Origin: an uncultured Burkholderiales bacterium
Lineage (GTDB): Bacteria > Pseudomonadota > Gammaproteobacteria > Burkholderiales > Burkholderiaceae_C
Reading direction: 5' to 3'
Assembly (NCBI GenBank): GCA_903856995.1
Contig: CAIODK010000115.1
Location: forward strand, 1-13,636
Length of the DNA stretch: 13,636 nucleotides
Part shown: one piece after another, positions 6,926 through 13,069 of the stretch
Layout of the letters: each line of letters opens with the position of its first letter
Position numbering within the stretch: position 1 is the stretch's first letter
Notes under the pieces: generated by a model
Told to the model about the DNA's origin: nothing
Seen by the model: only the letters and a program-made list of their open reading frames with translations
The model's database searches: none
Program-made: the position numbers and the translations under genes

Positions 6926-7512
6926 TCAACCCCTTTGATTAAGTTGCGTAATGCAGATAAATCCCCGCGTTGCGATCTACCCTGACTGTCCGGTTTCAAG
7001 GCGCCACGAAGATCATCCAAGTCGTAAATCATCAAATGGACCAACACCCTTTGCGCAAAACCAGGACAGGTGCACAGCACGCTCAAGACATCCACATCCC
7101 CTCCTTGGAACCCCCGCACGGTGCTCACCTCGTAGCGTACATCATGGTCAATGAGGCTGATTTCTGCTGATTTTGAATCATCACAAAACAACTGCAGATA
7201 AATATCAGACAACGCCGTGGCAGTTCCCCGCCACACAGAGCCACCCAAATGGGGTCTGAAAGCCGCCATACGCGCCATCCAGACCACAGCCAATTCGCGC
7301 AACGCCGCCAACTCGGCGGGTTGAGTGTCGGCACAGAAAAGCTCTAAATACTCACGGACTGCATCTTCAACTTGGTCGTTGTTGGGCAACTGGGCGCGCG
7401 CAGTCAAACCCAATTGCTTGACTGCGCGGCGTTTGGCAGGGCCGTATTCCAACCCATCTTCGACCACCATGCGCGCTGCGGTCGCTGCAATTTCTTCTTG
7501 AACCGTATTCAT
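6922..7512 (-). CDS. Unknown protein resembling a degenerate nucleotidyltransferase
   Basis: A soluble protein of 196 residues from ATG 7512, or 203 from GTG 7533; neither start has a clear ribosome site. The N-terminal part is helical (AATAARMVVEDGLEYGPAKRRAV). In 203-residue numbering, positions 97-116 read GGSVWRGTATALSDIYLQLF. This looks like the GS...(D/E)h(D/E) core of pol-beta/MNT nucleotidyltransferases, but the second acidic metal ligand is replaced by Y112 (D110-I-Y112). The C-terminal half is rich in Leu, Val and Asp. I recall relatives next to mpl in Burkholderiales that are sometimes mislabelled as a Mur ligase; nothing here supports ligase activity. Its stop overlaps the tlpA start (ATGA). 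Real gene: confident. Fold assignment: tentative. Confidence 0.75.
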   Translation of the reverse strand: MNTVQEEIAATAARMVVEDGLEYGPAKRRAVKQLGLTARAQLPNNDQVEDAVREYLELFCADTQPAELAALRELAVVWMARMAAFRPHLGGSVWRGTATALSDIYLQLFCDDSKSAEISLIDHDVRYEVSTVRGFQGGDVDVLSVLCTCPGFAQRVLVHLMIYDLDDLRGALKPDSQGRSQRGDLSALRNLIKGVE

Positions 7513-7572
7513 ATAGACGTGATTGTCAGCCACTAGAGAAACGCTTGCTCAGACCAACCAGATACACCCTTC

Positions 7573-7578
7573 TAAAAT
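7573..7578 (+). promoter_or_regulatory. -10-like TAAAAT placed for a leaderless mpl transcript
   Basis: TAAAAT (five of six to TATAAT) ends six bases before the mpl ATG, which would put transcription start at or next to the A of the ATG. No Shine-Dalgarno lies at a usable distance: GGGCGG abuts the ATG directly. No good -35 hexamer is found at 16-18 bp. Confidence 0.4.
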
Positions 7579-7584
7579 GGGCGG

Positions 7585-9033
7585 ATGCATATACATATTT
7601 TGGGAATTTGCGGCACGTTCATGGGTGGACTTGCTGCGTTGGCGCGTGAAGCGGGTCACAAAGTTACCGGTTGCGATGCGGGCGTCTACCCTCCGATGAG
7701 CGACCAACTGCGCAGCCTTGGCATCGAATTGATCGAAGGCTTTGGCGCTGACCAAATGCGCCTCGCTCCAGACGTGTACGTGATTGGCAACGTGGTGTCC
7801 CGCGCCCGCTTGGCCGATGGATCGCCCAAATTCCCGTTGATGGAAGCCATTCTGGAAAGCGGCGCCACCTACACCAGCGGGCCGCAATGGCTGGCTGAAC
7901 ACGTGTTGCACCACCCGAGCCAACCCCGTCACGTGCTGGCCGTCGCTGGCACACACGGAAAAACAACCACCACCGCCATGCTGGTTTGGATTCTTCAAGC
8001 CGCAGGCTTGGAGCCAGGCTTCTTAGTAGGCGGTGTGCCCATGAACTTTGGTGTGTCTGCACGCTTGGGCCGCTTGAGTAACGCCTCCGACGTGGCTGCA
8101 CACAAACGCACGCCTTTCGTCATTGAGGCGGATGAGTACGACACCGCTTTCTTTGACAAACGCAGTAAGTTTGTGCACTACCACCCCCGCACGGCGATCT
8201 TGAACAACCTCGAGTTTGACCACGCCGACATCTTCGACAACCTCGCCGCCATTGAACGTCAGTTCCACCACTTGGTACGCACCGTGCCCGGCAGCGGTCG
8301 CGTGGTGGTGAACGCAGATGAAGAAAGCTTGCAACGGGTGTTGGACCAAGGCTGCTGGAGCGGCGTGGCCAAGTTTGGTGTTAGCAGCAACGCGCATGGC
8401 CTAGGCGGCTGGTCTGTGCAAGGCGAACCCGATCACTTTGGGGTCCTGCATCACGGCAAAGAAGTAGGTCGCGTGCAATGGGATATCACCGGCGTACACA
8501 ACCAACTCAACGCCTTGGCAGCCATTGCTGCAGCCGAGCACTTGGGCGTGTCACCTGCGCAAGCAGCGGCTTCATTGACCGAGTTTCAAAACGTGCGCCG
8601 CCGCATGGAAGTGCGCGGCACCGTGACGCGCGCTGGAGGCGACATCACCGTGTACGACGACTTTGCACACCACCCCACCGCGATTCGCACCACGATCGAT
8701 GGACTGCGCCGCAAGGTAGGACCAAACGCCCGCATCTTGGCGGTGTTTGAGCCACGCAGCAACACGATGAAGCTGGGCACAATGAAGTCGCAACTACCGT
8801 GGAGTTTGGAAGATGCCGACTTGGCGTTTTGTCACTCAGGCGGCTTGGACTGGGATGCTACCGAGGCTTTGTCGCCAATGGGTACGAGGGCTTGCGTGGC
8901 TGGCTCGGTGGATCAAGTCATTGCGCAAGTGGTGGCCGCTGCACAAGCAGGTGACCATGTGCTGTGCATGAGCAATGGTGGGTTTGGCGGGATTCACGCT
9001 AAGTTGTTGGCGGCTTTTAGTCTTAGTTCGTAG
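7585..9033 (+). CDS. mpl: UDP-MurNAc:L-alanyl-gamma-D-glutamyl-meso-DAP ligase (murein tripeptide ligase)
   Basis: Re-attaches the tripeptide recovered from peptidoglycan turnover to UDP-N-acetylmuramic acid, using ATP, in the cytoplasm. The 482-residue protein belongs to the Mur ligase superfamily. It opens with the Mpl-typical MHIHILGICGTFMGG. Other landmarks are the P-loop GTHGKTTTT (122-130), EADEYDTAFFD (about 181-191), the NNLEFDHADIFDN segment (about 207-219) and DDFAHHPTAI in the C-terminal third. The start is fixed by this N-terminus and an adjacent in-frame upstream region that is too short for more. It is divergent from the nucleotidyltransferase-like gene with only about 50-70 bp between, so the promoters are back to back. 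It converges with aroG at its 3' end; no clear terminator lies in the 55-bp gap. Confidence 0.96.
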   Translation: MHIHILGICGTFMGGLAALAREAGHKVTGCDAGVYPPMSDQLRSLGIELIEGFGADQMRLAPDVYVIGNVVSRARLADGSPKFPLMEAILESGATYTSGPQWLAEHVLHHPSQPRHVLAVAGTHGKTTTTAMLVWILQAAGLEPGFLVGGVPMNFGVSARLGRLSNASDVAAHKRTPFVIEADEYDTAFFDKRSKFVHYHPRTAILNNLEFDHADIFDNLAAIERQFHHLVRTVPGSGRVVVNADEESLQRVLDQGCWSGVAKFGVSSNAHGLGGWSVQGEPDHFGVLHHGKEVGRVQWDITGVHNQLNALAAIAAAEHLGVSPAQAAASLTEFQNVRRRMEVRGTVTRAGGDITVYDDFAHHPTAIRTTIDGLRRKVGPNARILAVFEPRSNTMKLGTMKSQLPWSLEDADLAFCHSGGLDWDATEALSPMGTRACVAGSVDQVIAQVVAAAQAGDHVLCMSNGGFGGIHAKLLAAFSLSS

Positions 9034-9088
9034 GGCTTGGCTCGCACGCACACAGAGCGGCCAGCACCTGACTTGGCTTAACCAAGAA

Positions 9089-10198
9089 TCACGAACGCTT
9101 GCGACGCGCCGCCACAGCCTCAGACAAAACGTCCAAAGCGGCCACAGAGTCATTCCAATCCAAACAGGCGTCCGTGATGCTCTTGCCGTATTCCAGCTGA
9201 GAAACATCGTCTTTGCCGGGCGTGAACTTCTGCGCACCGCCGTGAATGTGGCTCTCAATCATCACGCCGAACACTTGGTTGGAGCCGTCGCTGATTTGAT
9301 CAGCAATGTCACGCGCCACCACCAGCTGACGCTCATGCTGTTTGCTGCTGTTGGCATGGCTGCAATCCACCATCAATGTCGCTGGCAACTTGGCTTTCTC
9401 CAGCTCTTCACACGCGGCCGTCACGCTGGCTGCGTCATAGTTTGGCGCTTTACCGCCGCGCAAAATGACGTGACAGTCTTTGTTGCCCTTGGTTTGGACA
9501 ATCGCCACCTGGCCGTTTTTGTGAATCGACAAGAAGTGGTGGGCACCCGCGGCCGCTTGAATTGCGTCCGTGGCGATTTTGATGTTGCCATCGGTGCCGT
9601 TTTTAAAACCAATCGGCGCTGAAATGCCAGAGGCCAATTCGCGGTGCACTTGACTCTCGGTTGTTCGCGCACCAATCGCGCCCCACGAAATCAGGTCGCC
9701 AATGTATTGCGGGCTGATGGCATCCAAGAATTCGCTACCAGCAGGCAGTCCAAGGCGGTTGATTTCAATCAGCAGCTGACGCGCAATGCGCAGACCTTCG
9801 TCGATGCGAAAGCTCTCGTCCAAGTACGGATCGTTGATCAAACCCTTCCAACCCACGGTTGTGCGTGGTTTTTCAAAGTACACACGCATGACGATTTCCA
9901 ATGTGTCAGCGTACTTCTCACGCAGGGGCTGCAAGCGACGCGCGTAGTCAATCGCGGCGGCAGGGTCATGGATCGAGCAAGGGCCGACCACAACCAGCAA
10001 ACGGTCGTCAGACCCATGCATGATGGCGTGGATGGCCTTACGGGTTTTGGTAATCAGCTTCTCGACGGGCGTGCCCTGAATCGGGAAAAAGCGAATCAAA
10101 TGTTCGGGAGGAGGGAGCACTGTGATGTCCTTGATACGTTGGTCGTCGGTTTGACTTGTCTGCTCAACGTGGCTTGGATAACTGCTGTTCGTTTTCAT
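9089..10198 (-). CDS. aroG: 3-deoxy-7-phosphoheptulonate (DAHP) synthase, class I
   Basis: Condenses phosphoenolpyruvate and erythrose 4-phosphate, the committed step of the shikimate pathway to Phe, Tyr and Trp. The 369-residue protein is of the AroF/G/H type. Visible landmarks are GPCSIHD (metal ligand C74), GFKNGTDGN (about 197-205), VDCSHANS (H281), MIESH (E315) and SITDACLDW (D343), covering the expected metal ligands. AGGA with a 7-base spacing precedes the ATG at 10198. Which of the three aromatic products inhibits the enzyme cannot be read with certainty; the symbol aroG is used in the generic sense. Its 5' leader contains an aromatic-rich peptide ORF and a terminator (separate entries), indicating control by attenuation. 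Enzyme identification is certain. Confidence 0.96.
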   Translation of the reverse strand: MKTNSSYPSHVEQTSQTDDQRIKDITVLPPPEHLIRFFPIQGTPVEKLITKTRKAIHAIMHGSDDRLLVVVGPCSIHDPAAAIDYARRLQPLREKYADTLEIVMRVYFEKPRTTVGWKGLINDPYLDESFRIDEGLRIARQLLIEINRLGLPAGSEFLDAISPQYIGDLISWGAIGARTTESQVHRELASGISAPIGFKNGTDGNIKIATDAIQAAAGAHHFLSIHKNGQVAIVQTKGNKDCHVILRGGKAPNYDAASVTAACEELEKAKLPATLMVDCSHANSSKQHERQLVVARDIADQISDGSNQVFGVMIESHIHGGAQKFTPGKDDVSQLEYGKSITDACLDWNDSVAALDVLSEAVAARRKRS

Positions 10199-10240
10199 GG
10201 TCTCGTCCTGAAGTTTGAAAAGATGTTTTTGGAGATCGGC

Positions 10241-10269
10241 AAAAAAAAACCGCCGGGGAGCCGGCGGTT
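10241..10269 (-). terminator. Attenuator (intrinsic terminator) in the aroG leader
   Basis: On the minus strand AACCGCCGG (10269-10261), the loop CTCC and CCGGCGGTT (10256-10248) form a perfect 9-bp GC-rich hairpin. Nine T follow at 10249-10241. It lies about 40 bp before the aroG ATG and after the leader peptide ORF, so it would stop transcription before aroG. The upstream arm can instead pair with codons 17-19 of the leader ORF. Confidence 0.92.
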
Positions 10270-10321
10270 GGTTTGGGAGTTCAGATCGTTTGGGGTACGT
10301 TCAGATCTCTCGACCGCCGGT
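10261..10321 (-). promoter_or_regulatory. Antiterminator pairing of the aroG attenuator
   Basis: Leader codons 17-19 (ACC GGC GGT, 10321-10313) contain CCGGCGGT. This is complementary over 8 bases to ACCGCCGG (10268-10261), the upstream arm of the terminator. The two structures are mutually exclusive. A 44-nt loop separates the antiterminator arms. A ribosome stalled with codon 12 in the A site should have its leading edge near 10324, just short of this arm, whereas one at the stop codon would cover it. The complementarity is observed; the footprint argument uses generic bacterial ribosome dimensions. Confidence 0.8.
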
Positions 10322-10369
10322 AAAGCGTGAGAACCAAAAATAACCAAAATAGAAACGGGCTGAATTCAT
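10301..10369 (-). CDS. aroG leader peptide rich in Phe, Tyr and Trp
   Basis: A 22-codon ORF starting with ATG at 10369 and ending with TGA at 10301. Residues 6-13 read FYFGYFWF, seven aromatics in eight codons; F16 adds another, for five Phe, two Tyr and one Trp in total. This composition is the hallmark of amino-acid leader peptides such as TrpL and PheL, and this one would sense all three end products of the shikimate pathway. Codons 17-19 form the antiterminator arm. The ORF begins 23 bp after the tldD stop and ends 102 bp before the aroG start. No proper Shine-Dalgarno is present; an extended -10 box lies seven bases upstream, so the message may be leaderless. The peptide itself probably has no function beyond being translated. 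Confidence 0.88.
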   Translation of the reverse strand: MNSARFYFGYFWFSRFTGGREI

Positions 10370-10376
10370 GTCTTTG

Positions 10377-10385
10377 AATATAGCA
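10377..10385 (-). promoter_or_regulatory. Extended -10 promoter element of the aroG leader
   Basis: On the minus strand TGC-TATATT (10385-10377) matches an extended -10 (TGn plus five of six to TATAAT). Seven bases later comes the leader ATG, so transcription would begin at or next to that codon. No -35 is evident at 16-18 bp, which an extended -10 can tolerate. The element sits in the 23-bp gap directly after tldD, so aroG can have its own promoter despite its close spacing. Confidence 0.6.
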
Positions 10386-10392
10386 CAGCCAA

Positions 10393-11853
10393 TTAGGCAG
10401 TTCCGCCGACGGTCAAACCATCGATGCGCAACGTCGGTTGCCCCACACCCACGGGCACACTTTGGCCTTCCTTGCCGCAGGTGCCCACGCCTGGGTCGAG
10501 TTGCATGTCGTTGCCGATCAAGCTCACTCGCGTAAGTGCGTCGGGACCATTGCCGACCAAGGTCGCACCTTTGACGGGGTATTGAATCTTGCCGTTTTCC
10601 ACCCAAAACGCTTGACTGGTCGAGAACACAAACTTACCCGACGTGATGTCGACTTGGCCGCCACCGAAGTTCACCGCGTACAAGCCTTTTTTCAAGCTGG
10701 CCACAATTTCTTCCGGCGATTTGTCTCCACCCAGCATATAGGTGTTGGTCATGCGCGGCATAGGCACGTGGGCGTAGCTCTCGCGACGACCATTGCCTGT
10801 CGGCTTGACCCCCATCAAGCGGGCATTCATGCTGTCTTGGAGATAACCTTTCAAGATGCCATCTTCAATCAGGACGTTGCGCTGGCTTGGGTTGCCTTCG
10901 TCATCCACATTCAATGAACCCCGACGATCCGGAATCGTGCCGTCATCCAGCACTGTGACACCTTTGGCTGCCACGCGTTGCCCAATGCGGCCACTGAATG
11001 CGCTGGAGCCTTTGCGGTTGAAGTCACCTTCCAAACCGTGACCAATCGCCTCATGCAACAAAATGCCGGGCCAACCTGGGCCCAACACCACACTCATTTC
11101 GCCGGCGGGTGCAGGACGGGCTTCCAAGTTGGTCAAAGCGCACTGCACAGCCTCGTCTACGTAGCTTTGTGCCAAGGCGTCGTCAAAATGGTCCAAACCA
11201 AATCGACCACCACCGCCGGCCGAACCTACTTCACGACGGCCGTTTTGCTCGGCAATCACCGTCACGCTCAAGCGCACCAAAGGACGCACATCGGCAGCCA
11301 ACGTGCCGTCGGCTCGCACCACCATCACCACGTCATATTCACTGGCCAAACCGGCCATCACTTGAATCACGCGGGGGTCTTTGGCGCGCGCCATGCGTTC
11401 GATGCGTCCGAGCAGTGCCACCTTTTCGGTGCTGTTCAATGACGCAATCGGATCGAGGCCGTGATACAGCGACCGACTGCCCGCCACTTTGCGAGTCGGC
11501 ACTTTGACGCGCCCGCCCTTGGCCGCAGCGCCGATCGTGCGCACCGTACGTGCGGCGTCGAGCAAAGAGGCTTTGGAAATATCGTCGGAATACGCGAAGG
11601 CGGTTTTCTCACCACTCACTGCACGCACCCCCACCCCTTGGTCAATGCTGAAGGAGCCGGTTTTGACAATGCCCTCCTCCAAACTCCACCCCTCGGAACG
11701 GGTGTACTGGAAGTACAAATCGGCTTCATCCACCTTGTGGGCTTTGATTTCGGCCAGCGTTCTCGCCAAGTCGGTTTCGTCCAAACCGAAAGGTTCTAAC
11801 AACAGTTGACGGGCAATTGCCAATCGCTCAAGGGTGGGTTCGCGTGAAATCAT
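10393..11853 (-). CDS. tldD: Metalloprotease TldD
   Basis: Large zinc metalloprotease that in E. coli works with TldE (PmbA) to degrade unfolded peptides and mature microcin B17, and is linked to CcdA antitoxin turnover. ATG 11853 gives 486 residues, close to E. coli TldD (481). The zinc motif HEAIGH is at 267-272 (LLHEAIGHGLEGDF context), and a cysteine ligand is in GTCGKEG (C459). An upstream in-frame start at 11892 would add 13 residues overlapping rodA and is not family-like. No Shine-Dalgarno is visible; a CATAAT hexamer ends six bases before the ATG, across the rodA stop. The gene follows rodA after 7 bp, probably as one operon. The partner tldE is not in the window, as is usual since the two are commonly unlinked. 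Confidence 0.95.
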   Translation of the reverse strand: MISREPTLERLAIARQLLLEPFGLDETDLARTLAEIKAHKVDEADLYFQYTRSEGWSLEEGIVKTGSFSIDQGVGVRAVSGEKTAFAYSDDISKASLLDAARTVRTIGAAAKGGRVKVPTRKVAGSRSLYHGLDPIASLNSTEKVALLGRIERMARAKDPRVIQVMAGLASEYDVVMVVRADGTLAADVRPLVRLSVTVIAEQNGRREVGSAGGGGRFGLDHFDDALAQSYVDEAVQCALTNLEARPAPAGEMSVVLGPGWPGILLHEAIGHGLEGDFNRKGSSAFSGRIGQRVAAKGVTVLDDGTIPDRRGSLNVDDEGNPSQRNVLIEDGILKGYLQDSMNARLMGVKPTGNGRRESYAHVPMPRMTNTYMLGGDKSPEEIVASLKKGLYAVNFGGGQVDITSGKFVFSTSQAFWVENGKIQYPVKGATLVGNGPDALTRVSLIGNDMQLDPGVGTCGKEGQSVPVGVGQPTLRIDGLTVGGTA

Positions 11854-11860
11854 GCGGGAA

Positions 11861-13015
11861 TTATGACTGCACCAACTGCTTGGCTTTGGCAACAGACATC
11901 AAGATACCCAAGCCCAAGCCCAAGGTGACCATCGCGGTGCCGCCATAGCTGATGAACGGCAGCGGCACGCCCACCACCGGCAAGATGCCGCTGACCATGC
12001 CCATATTCACAAACGCGTAGATGAAAAAGCTCAGCGTCACACTGCCCGCCAACAAACGGGCGAACAACGTGGGGCCCTCCACCGCAATTGCCAAGCCACG
12101 CAAAATTAAGAAGATGAAGGCCACGATCAGCATCAAGTTGCCAACCAAACCAAACTCTTCACCAAACGCGGCGAACACAAAGTCGGTCGTGCGCTCGGGA
12201 ATGAAGTCCAAATGGGTCTGTGTGCCCTGCATAAAGCCCTTGCCCCAGAAGCCACCCGAGCCAATGGCAATCATGCCTTGAATGATGTGAAACCCTTTGC
12301 CCAGCGGGTCTCGCGACGGGTCTAGCAACGTACAAATACGCTGCTGCTGGTAGTCATGCAAGAACGGCCAGCGAAAACCATCGGCACACAAAGTGGGTTC
12401 AAAAAACACCACAAAGCCGACACCAATCAACCCCATGATGATGGGCGGCACGATGAGCCACCAGCTCAAGCCGGCAAAGAAAATCACCGCCATACCTGCC
12501 GACAACACCAAGATGGCGGTCCCCAAGTCTGGTTGACGCACGATCAGGCCCACGGGGATCAACAGCAACATGCCCGCGACGAAGAAGTCGAGGGGACGCA
12601 ACTGGCCTTCGCGCTTTTGGAACCACCAAGCCAACATCAGCGGCATGCCGATTTTCATAATCTCGCTGGGCTGAATCACCACGCCGACATTCAGCCAGCG
12701 GCGTGCGCCCTTTTTGGTCAGGCCAAACAAGGCCACCGCCACCAACAACGCCACGCCAACGGTATAGAGCGGCACGGCAAACGCCATCAATCGCTGTGGT
12801 GGGATCTGCGCCACCACAAACATGATGAAACCCGCAATCAGCATGTTTCGACCATGGTCAAAGAAACGTGCGCCATTGGCAAAGCCCGACGAATACATCG
12901 TCAGCAAACCCGCACACGCCAATAAAAAGACACCGAAGGCCAACGGACCATCAAACCCCCTGAGCAAAGGGATCAGTCGCTGAAATGGGCTGGGTTTGTG
13001 AATGACAGTGGACAT
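11861..13015 (-). CDS. rodA: Peptidoglycan polymerase / rod-shape protein RodA (SEDS family)
   Basis: Polytopic inner-membrane glycosyltransferase that polymerises lipid II for side-wall growth together with the class B penicillin-binding protein PBP2. From ATG 13015 it has 384 residues with about ten hydrophobic segments. RodA rather than FtsW is indicated by IQPSE, RQPDLGTAI, HDYQQQRICTLLDPSRDPLGKG and GTQTHLDFIPERTTDFVFA. The aspartate in TTDF (D278) corresponds to the catalytic Asp of E. coli RodA. AGGGGA 10 bases before the ATG is a plausible ribosome site, favouring 13015 over GTG 13036. GATAAT in the same stretch ends six bases before the ATG. mrdA (PBP2), the customary partner immediately upstream, is not there; instead a divergent esterase gene follows. 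rodA heads a run with tldD and possibly aroG. Confidence 0.95.
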   Translation of the reverse strand: MSTVIHKPSPFQRLIPLLRGFDGPLAFGVFLLACAGLLTMYSSGFANGARFFDHGRNMLIAGFIMFVVAQIPPQRLMAFAVPLYTVGVALLVAVALFGLTKKGARRWLNVGVVIQPSEIMKIGMPLMLAWWFQKREGQLRPLDFFVAGMLLLIPVGLIVRQPDLGTAILVLSAGMAVIFFAGLSWWLIVPPIIMGLIGVGFVVFFEPTLCADGFRWPFLHDYQQQRICTLLDPSRDPLGKGFHIIQGMIAIGSGGFWGKGFMQGTQTHLDFIPERTTDFVFAAFGEEFGLVGNLMLIVAFIFLILRGLAIAVEGPTLFARLLAGSVTLSFFIYAFVNMGMVSGILPVVGVPLPFISYGGTAMVTLGLGLGILMSVAKAKQLVQS

Positions 13016-13069
13016 GACCAGATTATCCCCTGTCACGGCGTTCGCTGGAGGCGACTGCTAGCATTCGTT

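Noticed and set aside
7559..7564. TATCTG on the minus strand as a -10 for the nucleotidyltransferase-like gene
   Set aside because: The match is plausible, but no -35 was found and the start codon itself is uncertain, so it was not listed as a feature.
9070..9086. CTTGG/CCAAG hairpin between mpl and aroG as a shared terminator
   Set aside because: The stem is only 5 bp and no T-run follows on either strand.
10411..10416. TTGACC on the minus strand as a -35 box for the aroG leader
   Set aside because: It is 28 bp from the TATATT -10 element, far beyond the 16-18 bp range, and is explained by tldD codons for Leu-Thr.
10301..10606. A 101-codon minus-strand frame that ends with the aroG leader peptide
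   Set aside because: Most of it lies inside tldD in another frame. Only the last 22 codons, starting at ATG 10369, make sense as a gene.
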